Source: Calothrix parasitica NIES-267 (GTDB lineage: Bacteria > Cyanobacteriota > Cyanobacteriia > Cyanobacteriales > Nostocaceae). Taken from it: 64,000 bases of DNA. Below the pieces are notes generated by a model. That model worked only from the letters and a program-made list of their open reading frames with translations, had not been told where the DNA came from and searched no databases. Below, piece after piece: positions 54,132 through 62,477 of the stretch (the stretch's first letter is position 1; every line of letters begins with the position of its first letter). The stretch covers positions 1,969,359 through 2,033,358 of the forward strand of contig NZ_AP018227.1 in the NCBI RefSeq assembly GCF_002368095.1, given 5' to 3'. The translations under genes and the position numbers were made by a program.

Positions 54132-54584
54132 TTAGAACATATCTGAACTATCATCATCAATTTCAGCATCCCATTTTGCCGATAATACCTGTTCCATCAT
54201 TGCTTCAATGGCATTGGCATTCCAACAACGTTCCTGTCGCTCCTGCATTGGGGTAGAAAGAGGAATCAAGCGCAATCGCATCCCTTCTTGAACTAAATCA
54301 AAACAGGCTTCCTTCTCGGACGACTGATGAAGTTCTAAATAATCAAAACTGTAAACGTTTAAATAAAGTGCATTATTAGCCACTAACGTAGAGCGTCGGG
54401 GATTAGCGAAAACTTCCATTACATCCCCTTCTCCCTCACCGCAAACCTCACCATCTTGGGTGTAAGCATAGCGGACATGACCCAAATCCCCTAGCAATCG
54501 TCGCATATCAAGTTTATTTACGATAACACCTGTATTGACAATACATGGAGCTGGTATCTTGGTCTCGGGTAGATGGTGATTCAT
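54132..54584 (-). CDS. Conserved cyanobacterial protein of unknown function
   Basis: A 150-residue acidic soluble protein, no domain recognised. Features are K-L-D-M-R-R-L-L-G-D-L-G-H-V-R-Y-A-Y near residue 25, G-E-G-E-G-D-V-M-E-V-F, and Y-L-N-V-Y-S-F-D-Y-L-E-L, with a D/E-rich C-terminus. Four cysteines are not in a metal-binding pattern. ATG 54584 was chosen over a TTG two codons upstream. It is 52 nt upstream of tgt on the same strand, so probably in its operon. Confidence 0.75.
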   Translation of the reverse strand: MNHHLPETKIPAPCIVNTGVIVNKLDMRRLLGDLGHVRYAYTQDGEVCGEGEGDVMEVFANPRRSTLVANNALYLNVYSFDYLELHQSSEKEACFDLVQEGMRLRLIPLSTPMQERQERCWNANAIEAMMEQVLSAKWDAEIDDDSSDMF

Positions 54585-54967
54585 AATCAAATAGCTTTTT
54601 GAGCAAAGGTGAAGTACAACGTTATAGCCTGCATAACCAATGACTCAGCGATAATCTATGCCTTGCAATATATAAATATCAGATATGGCGGGGCAATTGC
54701 TAACAGTCGCTGATATTAATTACTAGCTTTTTTTTCAAAGTACAAAAAACACTACCACCGATTAAAATACAATTTTTTATGCTTCATGAAAATGTTATAA
54801 ATTTTACTGACTTATTTTTTCCTACTTAGATAAGCATAACAAATTTTTTGGCTCAGTTTCTCATACAAGTAAATCTTATTTCAAGTTTTAAAATTTGATA
54901 CTGTTGTTTGTGCGGTAATCGTAAGTGCCATTATTCTAGCTCTACTTAAGTAATAATTTTGACAAGT
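54585..54967. other. Divergent promoter region, AT-rich
   Basis: 380 bp between the tgt-side operon (minus) and cobS (plus). No gene or strong hairpin recognised. Confidence 0.4.
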
Positions 54968-55753
54968 ATGAATGTTCTTTACCTCTGGTGGAAAAGTCAA
55001 TTTTTGAGTCTAGTTGCAAGTATTATATTTTATACTTCTATCCCAATGCCTTATGTGGAAAACTTGGAGTTTGCCGGGGTAGCTCGTTTTGCAACGCTGA
55101 TAGGAGTGATGGTTGGAGCATTACTAGGATTATTTGATATTGTAGCTAATTATTTTGAAATGTCAGTATTAACTCGCAGTGCGTTGGTGGTGGCAGTCTG
55201 GATTGCAATTACGGGAGGACTGCATTTAGATGGAGCAATGGATACTGCCGATGGGTTAGCTGTAACTGATAATCAGCGACGTTTGGAAGTAATGGCCGAT
55301 AGCGCCACAGGAGCTTTTGGAGCAATGGCAGCTATTGTTGTCATTTTGCTCAAAACAGCAGCTTTAACAGAAATTCAAGAAAATCGTTGGCTGATACTAA
55401 TCGCCGCTTGTGCATGGGGACGTTGGGGTCAGATACTGGCTATACAAAGGTATGATTACCTTAAGCCAACTGGTAAGGGTGCATTTCACAAGCAAGCCAT
55501 TCGTTCTTTTAAAGACGTTTTACCTTCATTTTTTTTACTATTAAGTTTAAGCTGCGTAAAGCCGATATTTAGCCAATTTAGCCAAAATACTCTTTTGACA
55601 TCAGCAAGCATGATAATTGCAGGAATTATAATTTCCTTCTTTGCAGGTGCTTGGTTTAACTATAAATTAGGTGGTCATACGGGTGACACTTATGGTGCAG
55701 TCGTAGAATGGACTGAAGCACTGTTTCTTTGTGCGATGACGATTCTGTGTTAG
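54968..55753 (+). CDS. cobS: Adenosylcobinamide-GDP ribazoletransferase
   Basis: An integral membrane enzyme (about 261 aa) that joins adenosylcobinamide-GDP to α-ribazole in the last steps of cobalamin synthesis. The family signature [15 protein letters not shown] is at about residue 80, with metal-binding acidic residues. Several hydrophobic helices surround it, and [10 protein letters not shown] near the C-terminus is also typical. ATG 54968 was preferred to TTG 54959; neither has a clear ribosome-binding site. No other cob genes are adjacent. Confidence 0.93.
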   Translation: MNVLYLWWKSQFLSLVASIIFYTSIPMPYVENLEFAGVARFATLIGVMVGALLGLFDIVANYFEMSVLTRSALVVAVWIAITGGLHLDGAMDTADGLAVTDNQRRLEVMADSATGAFGAMAAIVVILLKTAALTEIQENRWLILIAACAWGRWGQILAIQRYDYLKPTGKGAFHKQAIRSFKDVLPSFFLLLSLSCVKPIFSQFSQNTLLTSASMIIAGIIISFFAGAWFNYKLGGHTGDTYGAVVEWTEALFLCAMTILC

Positions 55754-55901
55754 CGGCTAGCGGAAGCGTACCGTAGGTATTGCGTGTCCTGTTCACCGAA
55801 GGTGTTCTCGAAAAGTAAGGACATACAGCGAACAGTTTTTCATCCGGAGGATGTGGATCGTCAATTAATAACTTTTCTAATTCTTAATTCTTGACTTCTA
55901 A

Positions 55902-56372
55902 CTACTTAACCGGTTTTAATCGGGTTACTTTCAATTTAAAGCTACCGATTCCAGTTTCTCCGAAGGAGCGAACCCGGACGATATAAGTTCCGGCTTTGGT
56001 AACACGGGTGAAAAGTAGGGAATTGCTGCTACCGTCGGGGCCATCGTCATTTTCTGCAATTGTGGAACCGTCGGGGCCGAGCAGTGTGATAATACTGTCA
56101 AAGCTATCTGAGGAAAGGTCTATGGCTAAATTATCGCCTTTAGCTAACTTCACCGTATAATCGCGAGCAAAGCCACCTTGTCCTGTCGGAATATCACTAA
56201 CGGAGAGTGCATCGGAAACTTCGTAAGTGCTGGGTAAAGGTATGGGATTGTAAAATTTATTAGCTTGTTTATTTATTTGAGCAAAAACTGTTGTTGTACT
56301 TATACCAAATACTAGTAGTGTCGCAGGAATAAACCCAAATTTTCCTAAACCCAGTGCTTTAGACTTACTCAT
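55902..56372 (-). CDS. Secreted PPC-domain protein
   Basis: A 156-residue exported protein with a signal peptide (L-L-V-F-G-I-S-T-T-T-V-F-A) and a single bacterial pre-peptidase C-terminal (PPC) β-sandwich. The PPC pattern shows as A-R-D-Y-T-V-K-L-A-K-G-D-N-L, then D-S-I-I-T-L-L-G-P-D-G-S-T-I-A-E-N-D-D-G and G-T-Y-I-V-R-V-R. PPC domains usually help secretion or binding in larger enzymes; here it stands alone. Role unknown. Confidence 0.85.
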   Translation of the reverse strand: MSKSKALGLGKFGFIPATLLVFGISTTTVFAQINKQANKFYNPIPLPSTYEVSDALSVSDIPTGQGGFARDYTVKLAKGDNLAIDLSSDSFDSIITLLGPDGSTIAENDDGPDGSSNSLLFTRVTKAGTYIVRVRSFGETGIGSFKLKVTRLKPVK

Positions 56373-56468
56373 AGTTGTATGTAGTTTTCCTGTAAAAATA
56401 ATCTTAATGTTGGTTAATTATAATTTTTATTAGGCTTCCTTGCTATGAATTGTTTTTATAGTTGCTTT

Positions 56469-57113
56469 CTAGGTAACAGCGACTGCTGCGACTCCTGAAA
56501 CAATTATTTTACTTTTATTTAAAGTTTCCATAGCAGACTTTACGGTGGCACCGGTTGTATAGATGTCGTCAACTAGAATTACAGATAAATTTGGATGCTT
56601 ACGAAAATCTTTTCCTATATCAAAAGCCTCAGTTAAAGTTTCTTTTCGTTCGGTCGGCGATAATCCAAATAGTGCTTCAGTTTTTCTTACCCTTTGTAAT
56701 CCGTTTAACTTTAATTTTAGCCCAGTTGTTTGACAAAAACTTTTGGCAATCAGTGCTGCTTGGTTGAAACCTCTTTGTTTCTCTTTTTCTGGATGCATCG
56801 GAATCGGAACTACTGCAAAAGAATCTTCAGTTCCATAATTTTGTAGCCATACTTCTCCCAACCATTCACCTAAAGGACGAGCAATTTCTGGATGATTATC
56901 GTATTTCATCGCAGCAATTGCACGTTTTATAGCTCCACCATAAGCACCCCAAGCAATTACTGATACGTCGTCTTTATCGCAATTTGAGTCAGGTAAACGA
57001 CACTTCTGCAACTGTTTATGGCAATATTCACAAAACTCTTGGGAAGCAGGACGCTGACATAAAGGACAATTTGATTGTAAAAAAAGATTAAGAAGGTTTT
57101 TCCAAAGTTGCAT
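56469..57113 (-). CDS. comF: ComF-family phosphoribosyltransferase-like protein
   Basis: A 214-residue cytoplasmic protein related to ComFC, needed for DNA uptake in competent bacteria. An N-terminal zinc-finger-like C-P-L-C...C-E-Y-C is followed by a type I phosphoribosyltransferase fold with P-I-P, K-Q-R-G-F-N-Q-A and the PRPP loop V-I-L-V-D-D-I-Y-T-T-G-A-T. A frame extension to 57323 runs through a palindromic repeat (giving a P-Q-P-L-S artefact), so ATG 57113 was chosen. Natural competence in this organism is plausible but not shown. Confidence 0.9.
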   Translation of the reverse strand: MQLWKNLLNLFLQSNCPLCQRPASQEFCEYCHKQLQKCRLPDSNCDKDDVSVIAWGAYGGAIKRAIAAMKYDNHPEIARPLGEWLGEVWLQNYGTEDSFAVVPIPMHPEKEKQRGFNQAALIAKSFCQTTGLKLKLNGLQRVRKTEALFGLSPTERKETLTEAFDIGKDFRKHPNLSVILVDDIYTTGATVKSAMETLNKSKIIVSGVAAVAVT

Positions 57114-57160
57114 TTTAATATTTTGGGAACGGGGAGTAGCGAGTAACGAGTAGGGAGAAT

Positions 57161-57266
57161 AAGCAGTTTTCAGTTGTATAGAATACACCCCCCTCTCCGA
57201 TATCTTGGAGAGGGGCTGGGGGTGAGGTCTATCAAAGTGTATTGCACTCAACCGAAAAGCGCTATA
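57161..57266. repeat. Dispersed ~105-bp palindromic repeat, copy B
   Basis: Inverted copy of the element at 38531-38634. Both contain tatagcg..ttttcggttg at one end, gatagacctcacccccagcccctctcc in the middle and caactgaaaactgct at the other. It lies just upstream of comF, and its frame created a false N-terminal extension there. Heptamer runs flank it (57130-57155 and 57317-57352). Confidence 0.8.
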
Positions 57267-57329
57267 AGTAGCGACTGCGAGGTAGATTTTGAATAACAAA
57301 TAATAACACCAGGGTTTACTCACTACTTG

Positions 57330-57830
57330 CTACTCACTACTTGCTACTCCTAACTCTTTGAAGTAAACTCGGTCGCAGCGTTTTGTTTCTACACCTGTTG
57401 CTGGTTTGTAACCATTGTTTTCGTAAAGTTTGACAGCTTCACTCAAAACACTAGCGGTTTCAATCCAAATTTGTTTGAAACCACGACAACTAATTGCTGC
57501 TTCCAACTGTTGTAGCAAATATTTCCCCAAGCCAAAACCTCTAGCTTTAGGTAATAAATACATTTTGCGTATCTCTACAGCATTATTACCGCGCTCGATA
57601 AGATAATAAGCACCGGTGCCGACTATTTCTCCCTGGTATTCAATTACCCAAAAATCGCCACCTTTTCCTAAGTAAAAATCTTCAACTTCTAACACATCTT
57701 TATCCGCACCATTCGGTTCCCAACCCAAACCATATTCTGAGAGTACAGAGCGAATCACCTCAGCCGCAAAATCGCGGTCATTAGGTTTCCATTGACGAAT
57801 CAAAAAATCTCGAAAATATAGACTAGCCAT
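57330..57830 (-). CDS. GNAT-family N-acetyltransferase
   Basis: A 166-residue acetyltransferase. The central K-M-Y-L-L-P-K-A-R-G-F-G-L-G-K-Y-L-L segment (about 92-109) is the acetyl-CoA-binding motif, followed by a helix L-E-A-A-I-S-C-R-G-F and the L-Y-E-N-N-G-Y-K-P C-terminal strand. Residue W14 to D24 resembles the N-terminal helix of the PA4534-like group. Substrate unknown. Not closely similar to the GNAT at 1508-1960. Confidence 0.88.
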   Translation of the reverse strand: MASLYFRDFLIRQWKPNDRDFAAEVIRSVLSEYGLGWEPNGADKDVLEVEDFYLGKGGDFWVIEYQGEIVGTGAYYLIERGNNAVEIRKMYLLPKARGFGLGKYLLQQLEAAISCRGFKQIWIETASVLSEAVKLYENNGYKPATGVETKRCDRVYFKELGVASSE

Positions 57831-57960
57831 TTTAGATTAGATTTTAGATTTTGGATTTTAGATTGAGAGTTAATAATTAAGAGTTAAGAATTTGTAAATT
57901 ATTTTCATCATCTTCCCATCCCCCATGCCCTATTCCCTATTCCCTATCCCCCATTCCCTG

Positions 57961-58560
57961 TTAACTGTGAATCCTTGGCTCGTGATAAAGAGTTGCAAGT
58001 ATTTCGCTTTCAGCAATTGAGAGTTCATCCAATCTCTGCATGACAATTTCACGGTCATAATAGGTGTCTGCAAGCACCCAGTAAATACCATAGTGCCTTG
58101 CTTCGGATGCCATTAAACCTTGATAAAATTTAGCTAAATCTGGTTCGGGACAATGTGCTGCTAATAATCCCAAACGTTCGTGACTGCGAGCTTCAATTAA
58201 AGCGCTGACGAGTAGGGAATCTAAATATCTATTGGGTTCGTTAGGACGTATTTGAGCTTTTAATTTTGCACCGTAAGGAGGTGGGGTGACTGGACGTAAA
58301 GCAATATCCCGCTTTTCCAACCATTGATTAACTTGCTCGAAATGTTCTAATTCTTCTTTGGCAATTTTAGTTAACTCCTTGACCATTTTGGCGTTGGAAG
58401 GATAGCGAAACATAAAGTTAATTGCTGCTGATGCTGCTTTACGCTCGCATTGGGAATGGTCAAGTAAGATTTCATCTAGGTTAGATATGGCTAAATCTAC
58501 CCAAGCTGGATTGGTTGGTTGCTTGAGGATATTGATTGTTGGTAGCAAGTTCGTTAGCAC
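57961..58560 (-). CDS. miaE: tRNA-(ms2io6A37) hydroxylase, MiaE-type
   Basis: A 199-residue ferritin-like diiron enzyme that hydroxylates ms2i6A37 in tRNAs. Ligands follow the two ExxH patterns: C-E-R-K-A-A (first Glu), E-E-L-E-H-F (ExxH), then E-A-R-S-H-E-R and E-A-R-H-Y-G (second Glu and His). The full set of metal-binding residues is present. A heptamer-type ccctattcc run (57915-57960) overlaps its stop codon on the opposite side. Confidence 0.9.
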   Translation of the reverse strand: MLTNLLPTINILKQPTNPAWVDLAISNLDEILLDHSQCERKAASAAINFMFRYPSNAKMVKELTKIAKEELEHFEQVNQWLEKRDIALRPVTPPPYGAKLKAQIRPNEPNRYLDSLLVSALIEARSHERLGLLAAHCPEPDLAKFYQGLMASEARHYGIYWVLADTYYDREIVMQRLDELSIAESEILATLYHEPRIHS

Positions 58561-59018
58561 GCTTGAATTTATTCTTAATTAAGTAATATACAGTTTTCTA
58601 TTCTAAGGGAATTAACGATGAGGATGGTTATTTATACATTTGCCTTCTAATTGTGGTTTGTTGTTCAAGTAAGACTTTTACTTGTGTTTTTGGCATTACA
58701 TTTAATTATAAATTTTCGATATTAATTAAGTCTATGTACCGCTTATTACTTAATATTTAGTAAATATTCGTAATTATTTAGTTTATTGCAGATAGTTAAT
58801 TAGGACTAAATAATTGGAGAATCAAGCTTATATGTCAATATTTAATATTTTTATCTGGCAATTAAAACAAATGATTTTATTCTCCTAGCTAATCCGGAAA
58901 TAAATCTTTAAAAGATTGCTGATAATTACTTGTAAAGATATTGCAAAAATACATTCTATTTGAAGTTTGGGCTACCAAATTTTATGCTTACCCAAAATTC
59001 ACTTGTTAAGGGAAAAGG
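58561..59018. promoter_or_regulatory. Intergenic region with leader of CsgG-like gene 1
   Basis: AT-rich. The last 58 nt (58961-59018) form a leader with a tttggg...cccaaa hairpin (58966-58971 with 58991-58996). The leader is duplicated before the second paralogue (60520-60578). Confidence 0.6.
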
Positions 59019-60275
59019 ATGAATTACTATTTTTTTCGTCGTGTTAGTTCTTATATTCTCACTTCGTTGCTTGCTTTTGGAATTTTTCATAAATCTGTAA
59101 ATGCTGAAGATACAAAAACATTTACTTTTTGCCAGCAATACAAGACTTTATTTCATTTAAATGAAGGAGCGGAAAGAAAGGTCAGAATTACTGTACTTGA
59201 CATTGATATTATTAGTCCGACCAGTATTTCAGACCAATTCAGCCAAGAGAAATATGTATTTAGGGGAATTGGTAAGATATTAGCAAATGAGTTAGCTAAA
59301 ACAAATAATTTTAGTATAGTCAGTTGGAGTCAAATCAGCCCTAAAAGTCTTCAAAGAGGTGTAAATCTTCCTATTCCTCAAAAGTCTATTACTATCGAAC
59401 ACCTACGTAATCTTCGTAACAAATATGGGATAGAAGCTGTTTTAATCGGAACAATAAATTATTTAGAGTTTGATGGAGAACGAGGGAAAAGTTTTTTAGG
59501 ATTTGGGAAGACTAAAAAGGATAACCAAGTTGAAATTCAAGTCAGTTTCTCAGCAATAGATACTAGTACTGGTGATGTTGTAATTCCAATTGAAGGTAAA
59601 GGTAATGGAAGTAAAACATATACTGATATCACAATACCTAACATCAATGTAAAAATTCAGAATAGCCTTAATAGACATTTGGACATTAATAATAATAGCT
59701 GGACTTCTAGAACCAGAGGTTCGACTATCGAGTTTACACTTAATAGTAATGATGAGCCACAAACTATTGTATCTTCTGATAGCGACAATATTCTTCAAAA
59801 ATTACTCGCGCTAGCTGTGGAAGATTCAATTAAACAAATTTCTACTGATTTAAACACTCGTTCCCATGAGTTAGCTTGTTTACTAAGAAAGCCTACCTTG
59901 ATTGCTGATGTTGATAAATACGACAGAAATCAGGTGATTTTAAACAAAGGTAAATTACATGGATACTGTCGGGGTATGACTTTCTCTATTGAACGTTTTC
60001 CTCAACCAGTAAAAGACCCAGCAACCGGAAGAATTCTTCGTATAAAAACTGAAAAAGTTGGCTATATTACACTTTCTGAAGTTGATTCATATTCAAGTGT
60101 CGGCAAGGGAACGGTTGTACTTGGAAAATATTTTCGCTTAAGAGATATCGCGAAGTTAACTAATCCTAGCTGTTTAAATCAGTCTAATAAAAATTCTGAT
60201 TCTCTAATCGAAAAAGCACCATCTCCAATTAATTCAATAGAATTTAATCGCAATAACTCTGATGCTAATCAATAA
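59019..60275 (+). CDS. Secreted CsgG/FlgT-like protein, paralogue 1
   Basis: A 418-residue exported protein. The signal peptide ends near N-A-E-D (about residue 30). An N-terminal conserved F-C-Q-Q-Y-K-T-L-F-H-L-N-E-G is followed by a CsgG-like αβ domain (V-R-I-T-V-L-D-I-D, then L-A-N-E-L, then Y-G-I-E-A-V-L-I-G-T). The C-terminal 110 residues resemble a FlgT C-terminal β-domain (V-I-L-N-K-G-K-L-H-G-Y-C, K-D-P-A-T-G-R-I-L, K-V-G-Y-I). Cysteines recur in both paralogues and may form disulfides. It is not a lipoprotein, unlike CsgG. Function is unknown; secretion or envelope assembly is inferred from the fold only. Confidence 0.75.
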   Translation: MNYYFFRRVSSYILTSLLAFGIFHKSVNAEDTKTFTFCQQYKTLFHLNEGAERKVRITVLDIDIISPTSISDQFSQEKYVFRGIGKILANELAKTNNFSIVSWSQISPKSLQRGVNLPIPQKSITIEHLRNLRNKYGIEAVLIGTINYLEFDGERGKSFLGFGKTKKDNQVEIQVSFSAIDTSTGDVVIPIEGKGNGSKTYTDITIPNINVKIQNSLNRHLDINNNSWTSRTRGSTIEFTLNSNDEPQTIVSSDSDNILQKLLALAVEDSIKQISTDLNTRSHELACLLRKPTLIADVDKYDRNQVILNKGKLHGYCRGMTFSIERFPQPVKDPATGRILRIKTEKVGYITLSEVDSYSSVGKGTVVLGKYFRLRDIAKLTNPSCLNQSNKNSDSLIEKAPSPINSIEFNRNNSDANQ

Positions 60276-60519
60276 AATAGCAATTAGTTGAATCCAGGTT
60301 ATGTATTCATGCTTAATTACTTTATCAAAGATATTTTTTATGGATTATCAATAAAATATAGATACTGTATTATGAGCCTGCTTTTCATACTTTTGGAATA
60401 AATATGGGTCAAATATATTGCACTTAAGTGATAACAATACTAAATAAATGCATCGAAATCCGAAATATTTTTTAGAGATTTTGTAGAACTTAATAGATAG
60501 TTGAGGACAAACTAAAAAT

Positions 60520-60578
60520 TGAAACTTGGGCTACCAAATTATCCGCTTACCCAAAGTTCACTTATTAGGAGGAAAATG
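60520..60578 (+). promoter_or_regulatory. Duplicated leader before CsgG-like gene 2
   Basis: Near copy of 58961-59018 with gggctaccaaatt...gcttacccaaa...ttcactt conserved. An AGGAGG ribosome-binding site is at 60567-60572. The ttggg/cccaa stem is preserved, so both genes may share post-transcriptional control. Confidence 0.6.
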
Positions 60579-61868
60579 ATGAATTATAATTTTGTTCGTC
60601 GCGCAACCTCGTCTTTTATCGCTTCTTTGTTTGCTTTGAGTTTTGGGATTAGTGATGTTAAACCGGTAAATTCTCAAGGCACCAGCACACTTGACTTCTG
60701 TCGCGATAATCCAACTTTATTTCATCTTAATAAGGGAAAAGAAAAACAAGTTAAGGTTGCTGTTCTTGACTTTGGTAGTAATAGTATTAGCACAAAAATA
60801 GGCTCAAGTCCTGTAATGTTGCAAACTAATATTTCTGGACTTGGAAGTGTCCTAGAAAGTAAGTTGGTACACGCAAATGGAGTAGACAAAAATAAGTTAA
60901 CTGTTGTTAGATGGAATTCAATTAAGTCTAATGAAAAGAATCAGTATCAAAATACTCTCATCAAACAGTTAAGAAAGCTCAGAGATGAACACGGTGTTGA
61001 AGCAGTAATTATTGTTAATGTTCTAGGATTTAATACAGATAAATCTACCGATAATGGATTTGTCTTAACTAAAAGCACGAAGACGACAACATTTGATATT
61101 AAGTTGAATCTTCAAGTCTTAGACACCACTACAGGTAATATTGTTCAAGAATTCCAAGGACATGGTAACAAAACTCGTAAGACTTCAACTGAAGTTAAAG
61201 TTGCTTTTAGCGCCACAATAAATAGTAATATTGACCGACAATATGATGGCACAGAACAAAGATGGAAGACTAGTTCCAATAGCAGGTCTTCTATTAAATA
61301 CCATATTGGAGATAATACTAAGACTACGACAGTTCATAAAGTAACAAATACCGTGACAGAAGAGTTACTTGTACTTGCTACAGATGAAGCATTAGATGAT
61401 ATTACTGCTAAATTGAAGTTTAATTGGGAAGAATTAGCTTGTAAACTTAGAAAGCCAACTTTGGTATCTCAGGTTTATAGGGATGGTGACGAAGTTAAGG
61501 TTATTCTTAATAAGGGTAAGTCTCATGGATACTGTGAAGAAATGACCTTTTCTATTGAAAAATTTCCTAACAATAGTTCAAAAGAAGGTATGGAAGTTAA
61601 AGACCCTGCGACTGGGGAAGTACTTATTGGTTTTACTGGTGAGAAGGTTGGTAAGGTCACGCTTGAAACGGTTGAATCGGGATACAGCATAGGAAAAATT
61701 ACATCTACCGTACCCGGAAAGTCTATTGAAATAAAAGATGTAGCTAAAATTTCTAGTATTCCTAATTCTTGCACTAAAACACCTGCACGTAACTTTGAAA
61801 CTGAAGTTTCCTCTGCAAAAGTATCCCGCTCTGCTAGCGATTTAAAATTACAAAATATGTTTTTTTAA
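60579..61868 (+). CDS. Secreted CsgG/FlgT-like protein, paralogue 2
   Basis: A 429-residue paralogue of the upstream gene, with the same order: signal peptide, F-C-R-D-N-P-T-L-F-H-L-N-K-G, CsgG-like domain (V-K-V-A-V-L-D-F-G, H-G-V-E-A-V-I-I-V) and the FlgT-like C-terminal domain (V-I-L-N-K-G-K-S-H-G-Y-C, K-D-P-A-T-G-E-V-L-I-G). The ATG at 60579 aligns with the start of paralogue 1 (M-N-Y) and has AGGAGG 6 nt upstream; a frame extension to 60519 only reads the duplicated leader. The central region is more diverged than the ends. The two lie 300 nt apart on the same strand. Confidence 0.75.
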   Translation: MNYNFVRRATSSFIASLFALSFGISDVKPVNSQGTSTLDFCRDNPTLFHLNKGKEKQVKVAVLDFGSNSISTKIGSSPVMLQTNISGLGSVLESKLVHANGVDKNKLTVVRWNSIKSNEKNQYQNTLIKQLRKLRDEHGVEAVIIVNVLGFNTDKSTDNGFVLTKSTKTTTFDIKLNLQVLDTTTGNIVQEFQGHGNKTRKTSTEVKVAFSATINSNIDRQYDGTEQRWKTSSNSRSSIKYHIGDNTKTTTVHKVTNTVTEELLVLATDEALDDITAKLKFNWEELACKLRKPTLVSQVYRDGDEVKVILNKGKSHGYCEEMTFSIEKFPNNSSKEGMEVKDPATGEVLIGFTGEKVGKVTLETVESGYSIGKITSTVPGKSIEIKDVAKISSIPNSCTKTPARNFETEVSSAKVSRSASDLKLQNMFF

Positions 61869-61893
61869 TAGCTAGTAGTCTGCCCCATTTGTT

Positions 61894-62008
61894 TTGACGG
61901 GTTTGTAGTTTGGACTTTTGTCCTAAATCCGGAAGCGAGCTTCTCGCTTACTACAAACCTTTTTTAATCTTACGTTAAGGGATAAATCCCTCACTACGAA
62001 CCCGTCAA
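61894..62008. repeat. 115-bp palindromic element
   Basis: ttgacgggtttgtagt (61894-61909) and actacgaacccgtcaa (61993-62008) are inverted repeats with one mismatch. An inner aagcgagcttctcgctt hairpin lies between. It separates the CsgG-like genes from the convergent sulfiredoxin gene and may act as a terminator for both. Confidence 0.7.
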
Positions 62009-62019
62009 TGATTTACCCA

Positions 62020-62280
62020 CTACGCTAAATGCATCTTCAAAACACTTTTAGGTGCTTTACGTATCCTTGCTTTAATAGTTTCTTTACCCAATCGCTGACA
62101 AGCTTCAAAGCGATGACACCCGGAAAAACCGTAATACTTTCCATCTACTTCTAATAAATCTATTGGCTCTTGCTGTCCAATTTCTGCTATGGATTTCATT
62201 AAGTCTTCTACTTTTTTAGAGTCGTTTTGACGAGGGAGTGGTCTGATTATTTGATTTAATGGGATTTCTTCTACTTTCAT
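62020..62280 (-). CDS. srx: Sulfiredoxin
   Basis: An 86-residue enzyme that reduces hyperoxidised (sulfinic) 2-Cys peroxiredoxin using ATP. The catalytic motif F-S-G-C-H-R-F-E-A (active Cys) is intact, followed by C-Q-R-L-G. The N-terminal I-P-L-N-Q-I-I-R-P is the other conserved part. Length and motifs fit cyanobacterial Srx. No peroxiredoxin gene is in the window. Confidence 0.93.
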   Translation of the reverse strand: MKVEEIPLNQIIRPLPRQNDSKKVEDLMKSIAEIGQQEPIDLLEVDGKYYGFSGCHRFEACQRLGKETIKARIRKAPKSVLKMHLA

Positions 62281-62477
62281 AATCGTCTTAAGCTATGCTG
62301 CTTCTATCACCTTCCCTTAATCATACTCATTATGAGTTTATCTTGCAACTCGACGATTTATTAAAAAATTGCTAATGGTATCATTAGGCAATTTATACAC
62401 ACAATAGTATTAAGTTGGGTCTGCTTTTTTAAAGTAATTCTCCTATAGCGTTGCGGCACCCTTAGTTTTGAATTTCT

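Noticed and set aside
57114-57323. 70-residue N-terminal extension of ComF
   Set aside because: It is the translation of the 105-bp dispersed repeat and flanking heptamers.
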